Positions 1 through 9,141 of a stretch of 64,000 bases of DNA are shown here, piece by piece. The notes under the pieces are model-generated. The model had not been told where the DNA came from, made no database searches, and saw nothing but the letters and a program-made list of their open reading frames with translations. Within the stretch, counting starts at the first letter, position 1. The number at the start of each line of letters is the position of its first letter. Origin of the DNA: UBA12481 sp942493265 (GTDB lineage Bacteria; Bacteroidota; Bacteroidia; Bacteroidales; UBA12481); NCBI GenBank assembly GCA_942493265.1, contig OW818688.1, positions 4,402,001-4,466,000 of the forward strand, given 5' to 3'. Both the position numbers and the translations under genes were made by a program.

Positions 1-471
1 AAATTTTGCGAGGGCGGCAATCTCCTCCCGGTATTTATACAGGATATCCGAAGCGTGAACCATGTTGGCAGGCTCTGTAAAGACCCGGCCGGTTGCTTCA
101 GCCAGATATCCGGCTATCTTTTCCTTCAATTCCGGCTGATGCTTCCACAGGTCGATAATCTCCGAATACAAGCCGAAGGAAGTCACACAGGAAACCACCA
201 GATTCCGGAAACCCTTCTCTTTCATCAGGGCAAACTGGCGGGCTACCACAGTCATGGTAGTTTCCAGCGGAACCACATCCGTATGATATCCGATCCCTGT
301 GCAGGTGGTATGATCGGGATCTTCAAAAACTCTTTTCCCGAGTTTATTCCGCAGAATATCCATGAAAAGATTCTCCGCACCCGGAAAAAAATTCTGCCGG
401 ATACAGCTCCTCACATAGAAATAATCATCCTCTGCGATATCTTTCTGATAATCTTTCCAGTATTTTGTCAT
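1..471 (-). CDS. HdrB-like CCG-domain protein (N-terminal 157 residues, cut by window edge)
   Basis: The reading frame is open from the window edge to an ATG at 469-471. HdrB-type proteins carry CCG domains that hold iron-sulfur clusters and act in disulfide or electron-bifurcating reductases. Here C23, C57-T58-G59 and C95-V-T-S98 sit at exactly the spacing of one CCG motif (Cx33CCGx35CxxC), but the second and fifth cysteines are replaced by Thr and Ser, so this first motif is incomplete. A second CCG domain would lie outside the window. The start overlaps the stop of the upstream HdrC-like gene by 4 bp (ATGA), indicating translational coupling. An HdrA-like flavoprotein may follow beyond the edge, but that is inference. 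Family assignment is good; the substrate is unknown. Confidence 0.75.
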   Translation of the reverse strand, partial: MTKYWKDYQKDIAEDDYFYVRSCIRQNFFPGAENLFMDILRNKLGKRVFEDPDHTTCTGIGYHTDVVPLETTMTVVARQFALMKEKGFRNLVVSCVTSFGLYSEIIDLWKHQPELKEKIAGYLAEATGRVFTEPANMVHASDILYKYREEIAALAKF

Positions 472-1088
472 AAAACGGATCCGCCTTCAATATTTTCCCA
501 CAATTTCTTGCATCCCGTAACCTCAAAGATCCTGTCGAGATCGCCCAGTGCCTCGGGGCTCATCCGCCGAAGCAGGCCAGGACCTGATTTATCATATCCA
601 CTGTCGAAACGGCTGTAAACCTGATCGGCATTATCCGACATCCAGGCCCATACCGGTCCCTGTTCCGGGTGCATTTCCGGATCAACCCGGGTAGGATGGA
701 TACAATAGCCGGTTTCGAGGATATTATGGCCGATCGACCTTTTAATGGACAATTGCTGCCTTCCCAGAACTGAGTGGCTAAACAGGCCGTTATTGATGGA
801 TACCGCCCTGAGTATCTGGATCAGGGCACCGGGAACATTGCCACGCGGACAGCGGGGTTTACAGCTCATGCATTGTCCGCAATACCAGATCAGATCCGAG
901 CTCAGGAGTTCAGTTAAGGTTTCCTCATCAGCGTCCTTCACCAGGTTCATGATCTGCCGGGGATCGTAATCGTAATAGCCTGCTGCAGGGCAAATTGCAG
1001 TGCACACGCCACAATTCATGCAGGAGCGGCAGGCCTCATGGTAACGCGGATCGGCAACGATTTGTCCGGAAAGCTTTCCAGTGTTCAT
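468..1088 (-). CDS. HdrC-like 4Fe-4S dicluster protein
   Basis: A 206-residue cytoplasmic protein with two ferredoxin-type motifs: CRSCMNCGVCTAICP near residues 21-35 and CGQCMSCKPRCP near residues 70-81. The pair resembles the HdrC subunit of heterodisulfide reductase-like complexes, which passes electrons to HdrB. No membrane segment is visible, so this is the soluble HdrC type. It is the first gene of an operon and overlaps the HdrB-like gene by 4 bp. A -7 box for it lies at 1096-1103. Bacteroidota have no coenzyme M/coenzyme B heterodisulfide, so the natural electron acceptor must be something else. Other dicluster iron-sulfur subunits share this motif pattern, but the HdrB-like neighbour supports the call. 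Confidence 0.8.
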   Translation of the reverse strand: MNTGKLSGQIVADPRYHEACRSCMNCGVCTAICPAAGYYDYDPRQIMNLVKDADEETLTELLSSDLIWYCGQCMSCKPRCPRGNVPGALIQILRAVSINNGLFSHSVLGRQQLSIKRSIGHNILETGYCIHPTRVDPEMHPEQGPVWAWMSDNADQVYSRFDSGYDKSGPGLLRRMSPEALGDLDRIFEVTGCKKLWENIEGGSVL

Positions 1089-1095
1089 TTGCTAA

Positions 1096-1103
1096 CAAAA
1101 CTA
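1096..1103 (-). promoter_or_regulatory. Candidate Bacteroidota -7 box for the hdrCB-like operon
   Basis: Read on the minus strand this is TAGTTTTG, a full match to TAnnTTTG. It ends 7 bp before the HdrC-like ATG, so the leader would be very short or absent. No clear -33 TTTG is present. Confidence 0.4.
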
Positions 1104-1220
1104 CAACACTCACAGCGCTTTCGGTAGAGAAGGAATACCGGAAAAAGATGACAGACGTACCGAATCTGCTCCGTATTAATACGGATAGCCGGGTTTGGCT
1201 GCGACGATGCGAGAAACTGC

Positions 1221-1865
1221 CTAAAGCTCCACCAGCTTTTCCTTGATGGCATATACCACCAGACTGGCCGTGTTGCGGCAGCTGGTCTTGAGCAGGATAT
1301 TTGCGCGGTGACTGTCGACGGTGCGCTTGCTCAAACAGAGTGAATCGGCAATTTCCTGAGTCGACATCCCCTTGCAGATCAACAGGATAATTTCCTTTTC
1401 ACGATCCGATAACAGAGAATCCGGGGTGCATTCTTCCGGTGAATTTTTCAGGGAATTCACCAGATTCATCAGCAGCTCCCTGGAGAAATAATTGCCCCCT
1501 TCCATAACAGTTTCCAAGGCCATCTTAACCTCGGTGAAATCCGAATTTTTTAACAAAAACCCTTTAACTCCGGCATCAACCATTTTAAAGTAATAGTCCT
1601 GTTCGCCAAACATGCTCAGAGTAATGATCTTTAAATCCGGGTATTTGGCTAATGCCAAACGGGCGGCTTCAATCCCGTCCATTTCGGGCATGGCGATATC
1701 CAGCATCACGATATCAGGCTGGCTCTGGTCGAGCAGATTCAGAAATTCAACTCCGGTGGAGGCCTCCCCGGCAACCTCAAAGCGGTTGAGTGAATCAATC
1801 AGCATCCTCAACCCCTTCCGGAAAAGTTTGTGGTCGTCGACCAGCATCACTCTGTTTTTCATCAC
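1221..1865 (-). CDS. NarL/FixJ-family response regulator
   Basis: A 214-residue two-domain regulator. The N-terminal receiver has the acidic pair D10-D11 and the phosphoacceptor D56 in the segment VMLDIAMPEMDG. The C-terminal LuxR/GerE helix-turn-helix spans about residues 147-210, with the typical LSDREKEIILLICKGMSTQEIA start and a recognition helix around KRTVDSHRANIL. It would bind DNA after phosphorylation by the histidine kinase encoded just upstream, whose stop overlaps this start by 4 bp. Targets cannot be deduced; the divergent FISUMP lipoprotein gene beyond the kinase is a possible one only by position. Confidence 0.92.
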   Translation of the reverse strand: MMKNRVMLVDDHKLFRKGLRMLIDSLNRFEVAGEASTGVEFLNLLDQSQPDIVMLDIAMPEMDGIEAARLALAKYPDLKIITLSMFGEQDYYFKMVDAGVKGFLLKNSDFTEVKMALETVMEGGNYFSRELLMNLVNSLKNSPEECTPDSLLSDREKEIILLICKGMSTQEIADSLCLSKRTVDSHRANILLKTSCRNTASLVVYAIKEKLVEL

Positions 1866-2818
1866 TTCTTTGTTGCTTTAACTTTAATAAAAACCCTGAT
1901 ACCCAAGCCAGGTTTCGATTCCACCACCAGTTCCCCTTTCAGTGATTTTATACGGGATTCGATATTGGTCAGCCCGGCACCATCCCGGTCTTTTTCCTTC
2001 ATGGTGCGGTCGGCCTCGAATCCGATGCCATTATCCTGATATTCCATCAGCAGCTCGCCGTTTTCATGTTTCAGCGAAAGACTGGCCTTAGTAGCCTGAG
2101 AGTGCTGTATGGTATTATGAATCAGCTCACTGGAGATGCGATAGATGACCACCTCGATATTTTCATCAAATCGTTCCTGCCTGAGCTTTGTCTGGAAATC
2201 AATTTCCAGCTGACCGGTTTGAACAATTTTGCTCACATAATTGGCCAATGCCCGGATCAATCCGAAATTGGCCAATACATGCGGACTGAGGTGATCGGAA
2301 ATATCCTTCAGGCTGCGGATGGCTTCGTCGACCGTTTCGGTGGCATTGCGGATGATCCGGAGACTTTGCTGGTCGGTTGCCAGTTGCTCGAGGGTTGAAA
2401 CCGACATTTTCACCGCGCTCAGCAGCGGTCCCATTCCATCGTGCAGATCCTTGGCAATCCGGGTACGCTCGGCCTCTTCGGTCTGGATGATGGCCGTAAG
2501 GAAACGCCGTTCGGTTTTTCTTCTTTCAATCTCCACTTTTTTCATGTAATTAAAGATCTGCTGAATCAGATAAACCCCGGTAGCAAAGAAAACCGAGGTG
2601 ATAACACCCATCCAGATATAAAGTTCCCTGAAATAATCGGGCTTAAAGTCGCTGATAAAAGGCAAAAACTCAATAAACCGAAGAATGACCATCAGGAGGA
2701 ATCCGATTGTAATCAAAATCCACGACAGCGCATATTTGGTAACGCTGAATAATTTTAGTGCTATCCCCGCTGCAATCAATTGCAGCACAATAGAGAAGGC
2801 GAGCAGGATTTTCAGCAT
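1862..2818 (-). CDS. Membrane sensor histidine kinase (HisKA_3 type)
   Basis: A 318-residue kinase. Three hydrophobic segments near residues 4-24, 31-48 and 68-86 anchor it with almost no periplasmic sensor domain. A short coiled coil leads to the HisKA_3 dimerisation helix, with the phosphorylatable H126 in KDLHDGMGP. The HATPase_c domain follows, with NTIQHSQA (N box) and the glycine-rich DNGIGFE and GAGLTNIESR segments. All catalytic motifs look intact. It is paired with the overlapping NarL-type regulator. The lack of a recognisable input domain suggests it senses through its membrane helices. Confidence 0.9.
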   Translation of the reverse strand: MLKILLAFSIVLQLIAAGIALKLFSVTKYALSWILITIGFLLMVILRFIEFLPFISDFKPDYFRELYIWMGVITSVFFATGVYLIQQIFNYMKKVEIERRKTERRFLTAIIQTEEAERTRIAKDLHDGMGPLLSAVKMSVSTLEQLATDQQSLRIIRNATETVDEAIRSLKDISDHLSPHVLANFGLIRALANYVSKIVQTGQLEIDFQTKLRQERFDENIEVVIYRISSELIHNTIQHSQATKASLSLKHENGELLMEYQDNGIGFEADRTMKEKDRDGAGLTNIESRIKSLKGELVVESKPGLGIRVFIKVKATKK

Positions 2819-2837
2819 AATGAATCGGTTTGGTGAT

Positions 2838-2845
2838 CAAAGGTA
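2838..2845 (-). promoter_or_regulatory. Candidate -7 box for the kinase/regulator operon
   Basis: On the minus strand this reads TACCTTTG, matching TAnnTTTG exactly, 19 bp before the kinase ATG. A -33 element at the usual spacing is not evident. Confidence 0.4.
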
Positions 2846-2916
2846 GTGAGATTCAACACAGAATTTTGATTTTTTCAATCCTTCACAGCTTTTCATAAAT
2901 CTTTAAACCATAATCG

Positions 2917-2924
2917 TAACTTTG
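2917..2924 (+). promoter_or_regulatory. Candidate -7 box for the PKD/FISUMP lipoprotein gene
   Basis: TAACTTTG matches TAnnTTTG, 17 bp upstream of the ATG at 2942. It is divergent from the kinase promoter about 70 bp away. Confidence 0.45.
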
Positions 2925-2941
2925 CCTAAACTGATTTTACT

Positions 2942-4132
2942 ATGAAAAGGTATACTCTGCTGATCACCTCCCTGTCGGTATCTGTTTTTATGCTTTTATG
3001 GCAATCCTGCACACAGGAAAACCAACCTCCTGTAGCTCAATTTACTATCGATCCGGTTACCGGAAATGATGAAACGATTTTTGTAATGGATGGCTCTGCC
3101 ACCACAGATCCTGATGATAAGATTGAAACCGTACTGGTCATCTGGGACTGGGAAGGTGATGGCATTTTCGATACCCAGTATGCAACACGTAAAAAAGGTG
3201 ATCATAAATATACCAAATCAGGTAATTATGAAGTGGTGATGGTGGCAAAGGACCCACGCGGATTGACTGACACCGTGAAAATGCCCTTGGTGGTAAGCAG
3301 CTCAAACCTGCCTCCCGAGGCGCCTTTTGAACCCATTCCCGCTAATGGAGCGGTAACGCTCACTGTTAAGCCCTGGATGAAATGGAGCAGCAGCGATCCT
3401 GACGGGGATCCGATGTTTTTCACCTGTTTCTTTGGTAAAACCAATCCCCCTGTTCAGTTTATCGCCAGTCAGATGTTCGGAACTTTCAGTCCGGGCACCC
3501 TCGAATACGGAACCACCTACTACTGGAAAATCCGTGCCAGGGATACCAAAGGGAACATCACGGAAGGTCCGGTTTGGAGCTTCTCAACCTATGACCTTCA
3601 TTTCCAGACCATCACCGATGAACGTGATGGCAAAACCTATCAGGCAATACAGATCGGAAGTGCCTGGTGGATGGCTGAAAACCTGCGCTATGATGCAGGG
3701 GAAGGCAGTTACTGTTATGAGGACAATCTGCCCCGGTGCGAAACCTACGGGAAATTATACACCTGGGATGCTGCCATGCGCGCATGCCCGAATGGCTGGC
3801 ACCTGCCAACCATCACCGAATTCGAAACCATGGTGAATTCCATTGGCGGACCTGAAATCGCCGGAGGTAAACTCAAGGATTATGAGAAACTGGTGTGGAA
3901 AGACGTGAATGTTGCCGCAACCAATGAGGTAGGATTTACAGCCCTGCCGGGAGGTCGCAGGTATGATTCCGGTCTGTATGCCGGTATCGGATATTATGCG
4001 CAGTTCTTCTCCTCAACGGAATACAACAGCCGTGAAGCCTATAACCTGACAATCGGATACGACTACGCCAACACATTCATTTACAATTACAAGAAGGCTT
4101 ATGCTATTTCGGTAAGGTGTGTGAAGGATTGA
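2942..4132 (+). CDS. Lipoprotein with PKD and FISUMP domains
   Basis: A 396-residue exported protein. The signal peptide ends at a Cys near residue 23 (LWQSC), probably a lipoprotein site although its lipobox is not canonical. A PKD-like beta domain (about residues 33-118, with DWEGDGIFDTQY) is followed by a fibronectin-III-like segment (about 125-215). The C-terminal FISUMP domain (about 225-396) begins DERDGKTYQAIQIGSAWWMAENL and ends with SVRCVKD. FISUMP domains are abundant in Fibrobacter and Bacteroidota surface lipoproteins and have no established activity. A shorter paralogue with the same PKD-FISUMP order lies at 56860-57801. Function is unknown; surface location is inferred. Confidence 0.8.
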   Translation: MKRYTLLITSLSVSVFMLLWQSCTQENQPPVAQFTIDPVTGNDETIFVMDGSATTDPDDKIETVLVIWDWEGDGIFDTQYATRKKGDHKYTKSGNYEVVMVAKDPRGLTDTVKMPLVVSSSNLPPEAPFEPIPANGAVTLTVKPWMKWSSSDPDGDPMFFTCFFGKTNPPVQFIASQMFGTFSPGTLEYGTTYYWKIRARDTKGNITEGPVWSFSTYDLHFQTITDERDGKTYQAIQIGSAWWMAENLRYDAGEGSYCYEDNLPRCETYGKLYTWDAAMRACPNGWHLPTITEFETMVNSIGGPEIAGGKLKDYEKLVWKDVNVAATNEVGFTALPGGRRYDSGLYAGIGYYAQFFSSTEYNSREAYNLTIGYDYANTFIYNYKKAYAISVRCVKD

Positions 4133-4135
4133 TTA

Positions 4136-5899
4136 TCAATCCTCCGACATCTCTTTCATCATTTCCCGGTATTTCGAGAAAACGCGTGCGCGGCTAACGC
4201 ATCCGATGTATTTCCCCTGATCCAGAACAACCAGGATATACTTGCCTGATGCTTGAATTTTCTGTGCTATCTGTTCAACAGAATCACTCACTTCAACCAG
4301 ATATTCAGGCATATACATTAGGTCGCTGCACCGGGTAGTCTGATATTGTTCCGTTTTGAACATCACCGGACGCAGCCGTTCCATGATGATGAGTCCCAGA
4401 AATTTTCCGGATGAATCCAGCACCGGAAAAACATTCCGGGTGGAATCTGCCACAACCTGAACCAGCTCACCCAGCGTTTGATCAGGCGATACCGGGAGAA
4501 TATCATGCTCGATCAATCCCTTGATATTCATCCGGGTAAAGGTGGCCTTATCCTTATTATGGGTAATGAGTTCACCCCGCTGTGCAAGCCGTCGGGTATA
4601 AACAGAATGAGGTTCAACCAGTTGAGCGGTGATGACTGCGATAGCCACGGTTAGCATCAGGGGGATGATCAATACATATCCTCCCGTGATTTCGGCAATC
4701 AGAAACATAGCCGTCAGTGGCGACCGCATCACACCCGACATAACACCTGCCATTCCCACCAGAGTGAAATGGGTTTCAGAAACATTGAACACGCTGAACG
4801 TATTCAGAAGCCTGGCAAGAAAAAATCCGCTCAATCCACCCAGGAAAAGACTCGGGGCAAATACCCCTCCCACTCCACCGGCACCGGTAGTTACAGCGGT
4901 GGCGATCACCTTAACCAGAATAATCCCCAGAATGGCCCCGAGAAAAATCATCGGATCCTGAATTTTATCGAACCACCAGCTTTTAGCCAGTATCTCACCC
5001 GGATTTCCCATCAGCAGGCTATGCAGTGCATCATATCCCTCCCCGTAAAGTGGAGGAAAAATAACGATCAGCAATGCAAGAATCAGTCCGCCGGTTATCC
5101 ACCTGATCCATACCGATTTTATCGTATCCATCTTTCCCTCTACCAACCTCAATCCCATGGTGAAATAGATGGAAATCAGCCCGCAAAAAACACCCAGCAT
5201 CAGAAATGCAGGCAATTCCGAAACCGTAAAAACATCAGTGAGGGAATAGGCAAATAAAACCGAATCACCCATAAAAAGCCAGGCAACCGAAGTTGCGGTA
5301 ACGGCTGATATCATCAACGGCAGCATGGAGGCCATCGTTAAGTCGAGCATCAGAACTTCCAGTGCAAAAAGCACTCCGGCAATGGGGGCCTTGAAAATTC
5401 CGGCAACGGCTCCGGTAGCTCCACAGGCTACCAGCAGGGTGATTGACTTGTAGTTCAGGTGAAAACGCTGTCCGAGCCAGCTCCCGAAAGCGGAGCCTGT
5501 TAGTACGATCGGGGCTTCCAGTCCAACAGATCCGCCAAACCCCACCGTTAAAGTACTGGCCACCATGGAAGTATGCATGTTATGCCTTTTCAGTAAACTG
5601 TTTTTCTTACTGATGGCATACAATATATTACTGATTCCGTGAGAGATAGAGTCTTTAACCAGATATTTAACATACAGTACAGTGAGTAACAGTCCGGCCA
5701 GCGGATAAAGCAGGTACAACCAGTTAGCCTCCGAAACCCGGAATCCGCTGGTCAGAAAAACATGGGTATAATGGACCGCATTTTTGAGTACAACGGCGGC
5801 TAAACCGCTAAGCAACCCAATGGCGACGGCCAGAATGAATATGAGTTGCCGTCCGGAGGTTTTGCCTGTCAGCAGGCTGAATATGTTTTTCCCGGCCAT
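4136..5899 (-). CDS. ClC-family chloride channel/transporter with CBS pair (paralogue 2)
   Basis: A 587-residue membrane protein: a ClC core of roughly ten hydrophobic helices (residues 18-440) followed by two CBS domains (about 460-585). The gating glutamate is E128 in GSVGLEAP, and the third selectivity motif is GGVFAPSL. The first motif, normally GSGIP, is altered to SHGIS at about residues 86-90. The position of the proton-relay glutamate (E203 in E. coli ClC) is V182, after the conserved E181, as in vertebrate ClC channels. It follows a second ClC gene after a 1-bp gap, so the two are co-transcribed and may form a heterodimer. Whether it is a channel or an exchanger cannot be read from sequence alone. 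Confidence 0.88.
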   Translation of the reverse strand: MAGKNIFSLLTGKTSGRQLIFILAVAIGLLSGLAAVVLKNAVHYTHVFLTSGFRVSEANWLYLLYPLAGLLLTVLYVKYLVKDSISHGISNILYAISKKNSLLKRHNMHTSMVASTLTVGFGGSVGLEAPIVLTGSAFGSWLGQRFHLNYKSITLLVACGATGAVAGIFKAPIAGVLFALEVLMLDLTMASMLPLMISAVTATSVAWLFMGDSVLFAYSLTDVFTVSELPAFLMLGVFCGLISIYFTMGLRLVEGKMDTIKSVWIRWITGGLILALLIVIFPPLYGEGYDALHSLLMGNPGEILAKSWWFDKIQDPMIFLGAILGIILVKVIATAVTTGAGGVGGVFAPSLFLGGLSGFFLARLLNTFSVFNVSETHFTLVGMAGVMSGVMRSPLTAMFLIAEITGGYVLIIPLMLTVAIAVITAQLVEPHSVYTRRLAQRGELITHNKDKATFTRMNIKGLIEHDILPVSPDQTLGELVQVVADSTRNVFPVLDSSGKFLGLIIMERLRPVMFKTEQYQTTRCSDLMYMPEYLVEVSDSVEQIAQKIQASGKYILVVLDQGKYIGCVSRARVFSKYREMMKEMSED

Positions 5900-5900
5900 T

Positions 5901-7697
5901 TCAGTCTTCGCTCCACTTTTTCAATAGTTGCCGGTACGAAGAAAACAGCCTGGCCCGGGAGATAAAACCGATATACTGGCCATTGGAAAGCACCGGGATA
6001 TTGAACCCGCTGGATTGATGGAATTTGTGCGCAACATCCTCCATACTTTCGCCGGGGGCGATGGTAACCTGCGATTTTACCATCAGGTTACGGATGAAAA
6101 TGGAGTCGTACAATTCTGTTTTAAACATGATCTCCCGCACGTTATCCATATTCAGCACCCCGTAATAATTATTTTCATCATCGATAACCGGATAGAGGTT
6201 TCGCTTGGATACGGCAATGACTTTTACCAGATCGCCCAGACTGGCATCGAGTTTTATCGGGGTAAAATTGGTTTCGATGAGTTTATCCACCTTCATCAGT
6301 GATAGCACAATTTTGTCCTTATCCTGTGTAAACAGTTGTTTTCGTTTGGCCAGCTGGATATGATAAAAGGATACCGGCTGAAAAAGCCTGATGGTTATAA
6401 AGGAGACTCCCGCCGTGATCATTAACGGAACGATGAGGTTATAGGCCAAAGTGATTTCCGCCAACAGGAATATACTGGTCAGCGGGGCGTGTAAAACACC
6501 GGCAAACACTCCTGACATCCCCAGCAGGGCAAATAAAACCAGCGAAACATCCGATTCAAAAAAGTAATTGAAAACGGAGCCGAACACTAACCCTGCGGCC
6601 ATACCGGTAAACAGGCTAGGCGCAATGATGCCGCCGATGCCGCCTGCCCCGATAGTGAGCGCAGTGGCCAAAACTTTCATCAGCATCAGTACAATCAGAA
6701 TCAGGATAGTGGCACCTGCTTCACCCGAAAAGGTATAATAACCTGATTTATCAAAAATGAATCCGAGATCACTATTCAGGGCACGGTTAATGGAATCATA
6801 ACCTTCACCGTATAAACTTGGAAACAGGAAGATGACCACCCCCAATAATCCTGCGGCCACAAACCAGCGCGTCCATTTCGACCGGATTTTTTTAAAAAGG
6901 TCGTCGACCCCCCCGATCACTTTACTGAAATAGAGCGATACCAATCCGGTGAATGCTCCGAGCAGAATAAACAGCGGCACATCCTTCAGATGGAAAACTT
7001 CAGCGATCTTCATTAAAATCAGCACATCCTGGCCCAGAAGCAGAAAAGAAACGAGGGTTGCGCTAACCGATGCAAGCAGCAACGGCACCAGTGAAGAGAG
7101 GGTAAGATCGAGCATCAGCACCTCAATGGTAAAAATGATCGCTGCTATAGGGGCTTTGAAGAGGGCTGCAAGAGTTCCGGTCACGGCACATCCGATCAGC
7201 AGGATAATCTGACGATAATTAAGGTGCAAAAGTTGCCCCAGGTTGGAACCCATGGCACCGCCCGTAAGTATTGCCGGGCCCTCCAAACCGATAGAACCAC
7301 CGAAACCTGCCGTGAGTGTACTGGTCAGGGCGGATGAAAACATATGGTGGGGTTTGATCGCCCCCTTGGTCCCGGAGATCGCATGCAAGATAACCGGTAT
7401 GCCCAGTCCGATCCTCACCTTTAACACGTAATGCACGAGTAGAACTACTATTGCGATGCCAACCGCAGGATAAACAAAGAACCAGTAATTATGCATCTCG
7501 GCGGAGAAACCGTGCGTAAGGAAAGTCCTGATAAAGTACACGCCGTTTTTCATCAATACGGCCGTAAACCCGGACAGGAGACCGATTACAACGGCTACGG
7601 CCAGGAAAAAGTTCCGGTTTGAAATATTCCGGATCCTCCACCGAAGGAATCTGACCAACAAATTATATGTCTTCTTCGTCTTTGCGCTCATACCCAC
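5901..7697 (-). CDS. ClC-family chloride channel/transporter with CBS pair (paralogue 1)
   Basis: A 598-residue ClC protein with the same layout as its downstream neighbour. It keeps the more usual GLGIP (near residues 97-101), the gating glutamate E139 in GSIGLEGP, and GGIIAPSL. At the internal proton-glutamate site it has V193 after E192. Two C-terminal CBS domains are likely to bind nucleotides. It is first in the two-gene operon; a 7/8 match to the -7 box (TAACTTTA on the minus strand) lies at 7711-7718. ATG codons at residues 1 and 3 are both possible starts. ClC proteins serve chloride movement, acid tolerance or volume control; the ion is not proven here. Confidence 0.9.
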   Translation of the reverse strand: MGMSAKTKKTYNLLVRFLRWRIRNISNRNFFLAVAVVIGLLSGFTAVLMKNGVYFIRTFLTHGFSAEMHNYWFFVYPAVGIAIVVLLVHYVLKVRIGLGIPVILHAISGTKGAIKPHHMFSSALTSTLTAGFGGSIGLEGPAILTGGAMGSNLGQLLHLNYRQIILLIGCAVTGTLAALFKAPIAAIIFTIEVLMLDLTLSSLVPLLLASVSATLVSFLLLGQDVLILMKIAEVFHLKDVPLFILLGAFTGLVSLYFSKVIGGVDDLFKKIRSKWTRWFVAAGLLGVVIFLFPSLYGEGYDSINRALNSDLGFIFDKSGYYTFSGEAGATILILIVLMLMKVLATALTIGAGGIGGIIAPSLFTGMAAGLVFGSVFNYFFESDVSLVLFALLGMSGVFAGVLHAPLTSIFLLAEITLAYNLIVPLMITAGVSFITIRLFQPVSFYHIQLAKRKQLFTQDKDKIVLSLMKVDKLIETNFTPIKLDASLGDLVKVIAVSKRNLYPVIDDENNYYGVLNMDNVREIMFKTELYDSIFIRNLMVKSQVTIAPGESMEDVAHKFHQSSGFNIPVLSNGQYIGFISRARLFSSYRQLLKKWSED

Positions 7698-7832
7698 TCC
7701 TAGTGCGGGTTAAAGTTAACCGTTGTGACTCAGGTTTTACTGCTTTTATCCTATTTTTTTAAAAATCCCCGTCGGCCAATTCAGTGGGAATCTCTATCTT
7801 TAGCGGTCCAAATAATTAGTAATTCATTGGTT

Positions 7833-9113
7833 ATGAAAAGAGATACAGCAATTTTCGACCTTATCATCAAGGAACAGGAACGTCAGAAAAACGGAATTGA
7901 ACTGATTGCATCAGAAAACTTTGTCAGTGATCAGGTATTGGAAGCCATGGGCTCCGTACTAACCAACAAATATGCTGAAGGTTACCCCGGGCACCGTTAC
8001 TATGGCGGATGTGAAGTGGTTGATGAAACCGAACAGATTGCTATCGACAGGCTGAAACAATTATACCAGGCCGAATATGCCAATGTTCAGCCCCACTCAG
8101 GCGCTCAGGCCAACATGGCTGTTTTCCTCACAGTACTGAAACCCGGTGATACCTTTATGGGTCTCGACCTTTCACATGGCGGCCACTTATCACACGGATC
8201 CCCGGTAAACAGTTCGGGTTTGCTTTATCGTCCGGTTGCCTATGGTGTTAAAGAAGAAACCGGCCGGGTTGATTATGAGATGATGGAAGAAGTTGCCCTT
8301 CGCGAAAAGCCTAAGATGATTATAGCGGGAGCATCGGCCTATTCCAGGGAATGGGATTACGAAAGAATGCGTGCCATTGCTGATCAGATCGGCGCCATCC
8401 TGATGGTTGACATGGCACATCCGGCAGGACTTATCGCAGCGGGTTTGTTGAGCAACCCGGTGAAGTATGCCCATATCGTAACCTCCACAACCCATAAAAC
8501 CCTGCGCGGTCCGCGCGGAGGAATCATCCTGGTTGGTAAGGATTTCGAAAATCCATGGGGAATTGCAACTAAAAAAGGTGAAATACGTAAAATGTCATCC
8601 CTGATTGATTCTGCAGTATTTCCGGGCATCCAGGGCGGACCTCTTGAGCATATCATTGCTGCCAAGGCAGTTGCTTTCGGCGAAGCTTTGAGTCCAGAAT
8701 TCACTGTTTATCAGAAGCAGGTACAGAAAAACGCTGCTGTTATGGCCGCATCGTTTATGAATAAAGGATATAAAGTGATATCGGGTGGTACCGACAACCA
8801 TAGCATGCTCATAGATTTGCGCACCAAAGTGCCGGAAATCACCGGAAAACAGGTTGAAAATGCATTGGTCAGGGCAGATATCACCGTGAACAAAAATATG
8901 GTTCCGTTCGACTCACGCTCGCCTTTCCAGACTTCCGGCCTTCGGGTTGGAACTCCGGCAATCACCACGCGCGGACTCAGGGAATCGGATATGGAGCAGA
9001 TTGTCAGTCTGATCGACCGGGTCATTACTGATATTACCAACGAGGAGCTGATCCTCCGGACAAAAAAAGAGGTTAATGGCATGATGGGCGGACTGCCAAT
9101 GTTTGCTGATTGA
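7833..9113 (+). CDS. glyA: Serine hydroxymethyltransferase
   Basis: A 426-residue cytoplasmic PLP enzyme converting serine and tetrahydrofolate to glycine and methylene-tetrahydrofolate, the main one-carbon source. The N-terminal IELIASENFVS, the segment YAEGYPGHRYYGG, and the PLP lysine K222 in TSTTHKTLRGPRGG are all intact, and the length is normal. An in-frame ATG at 7725 exists, but the family starts at MKRDTAIFDL, so 7833 is chosen. TATCTTTA at 7795-7802 is a 7/8 match to the -7 box. Divergent from the ClC operon. Confidence 0.97.
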   Translation: MKRDTAIFDLIIKEQERQKNGIELIASENFVSDQVLEAMGSVLTNKYAEGYPGHRYYGGCEVVDETEQIAIDRLKQLYQAEYANVQPHSGAQANMAVFLTVLKPGDTFMGLDLSHGGHLSHGSPVNSSGLLYRPVAYGVKEETGRVDYEMMEEVALREKPKMIIAGASAYSREWDYERMRAIADQIGAILMVDMAHPAGLIAAGLLSNPVKYAHIVTSTTHKTLRGPRGGIILVGKDFENPWGIATKKGEIRKMSSLIDSAVFPGIQGGPLEHIIAAKAVAFGEALSPEFTVYQKQVQKNAAVMAASFMNKGYKVISGGTDNHSMLIDLRTKVPEITGKQVENALVRADITVNKNMVPFDSRSPFQTSGLRVGTPAITTRGLRESDMEQIVSLIDRVITDITNEELILRTKKEVNGMMGGLPMFAD

Positions 9114-9141
9114 TAATTATTGTTTTTACAAGGAGCAAAAA

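Noticed and set aside
55..618. Plus-strand reading frame of 187 codons
   Set aside because: It lies antisense to the HdrB-like and HdrC-like genes, whose iron-sulfur motifs and ATGA coupling are clear; no motif supports the plus-strand frame.
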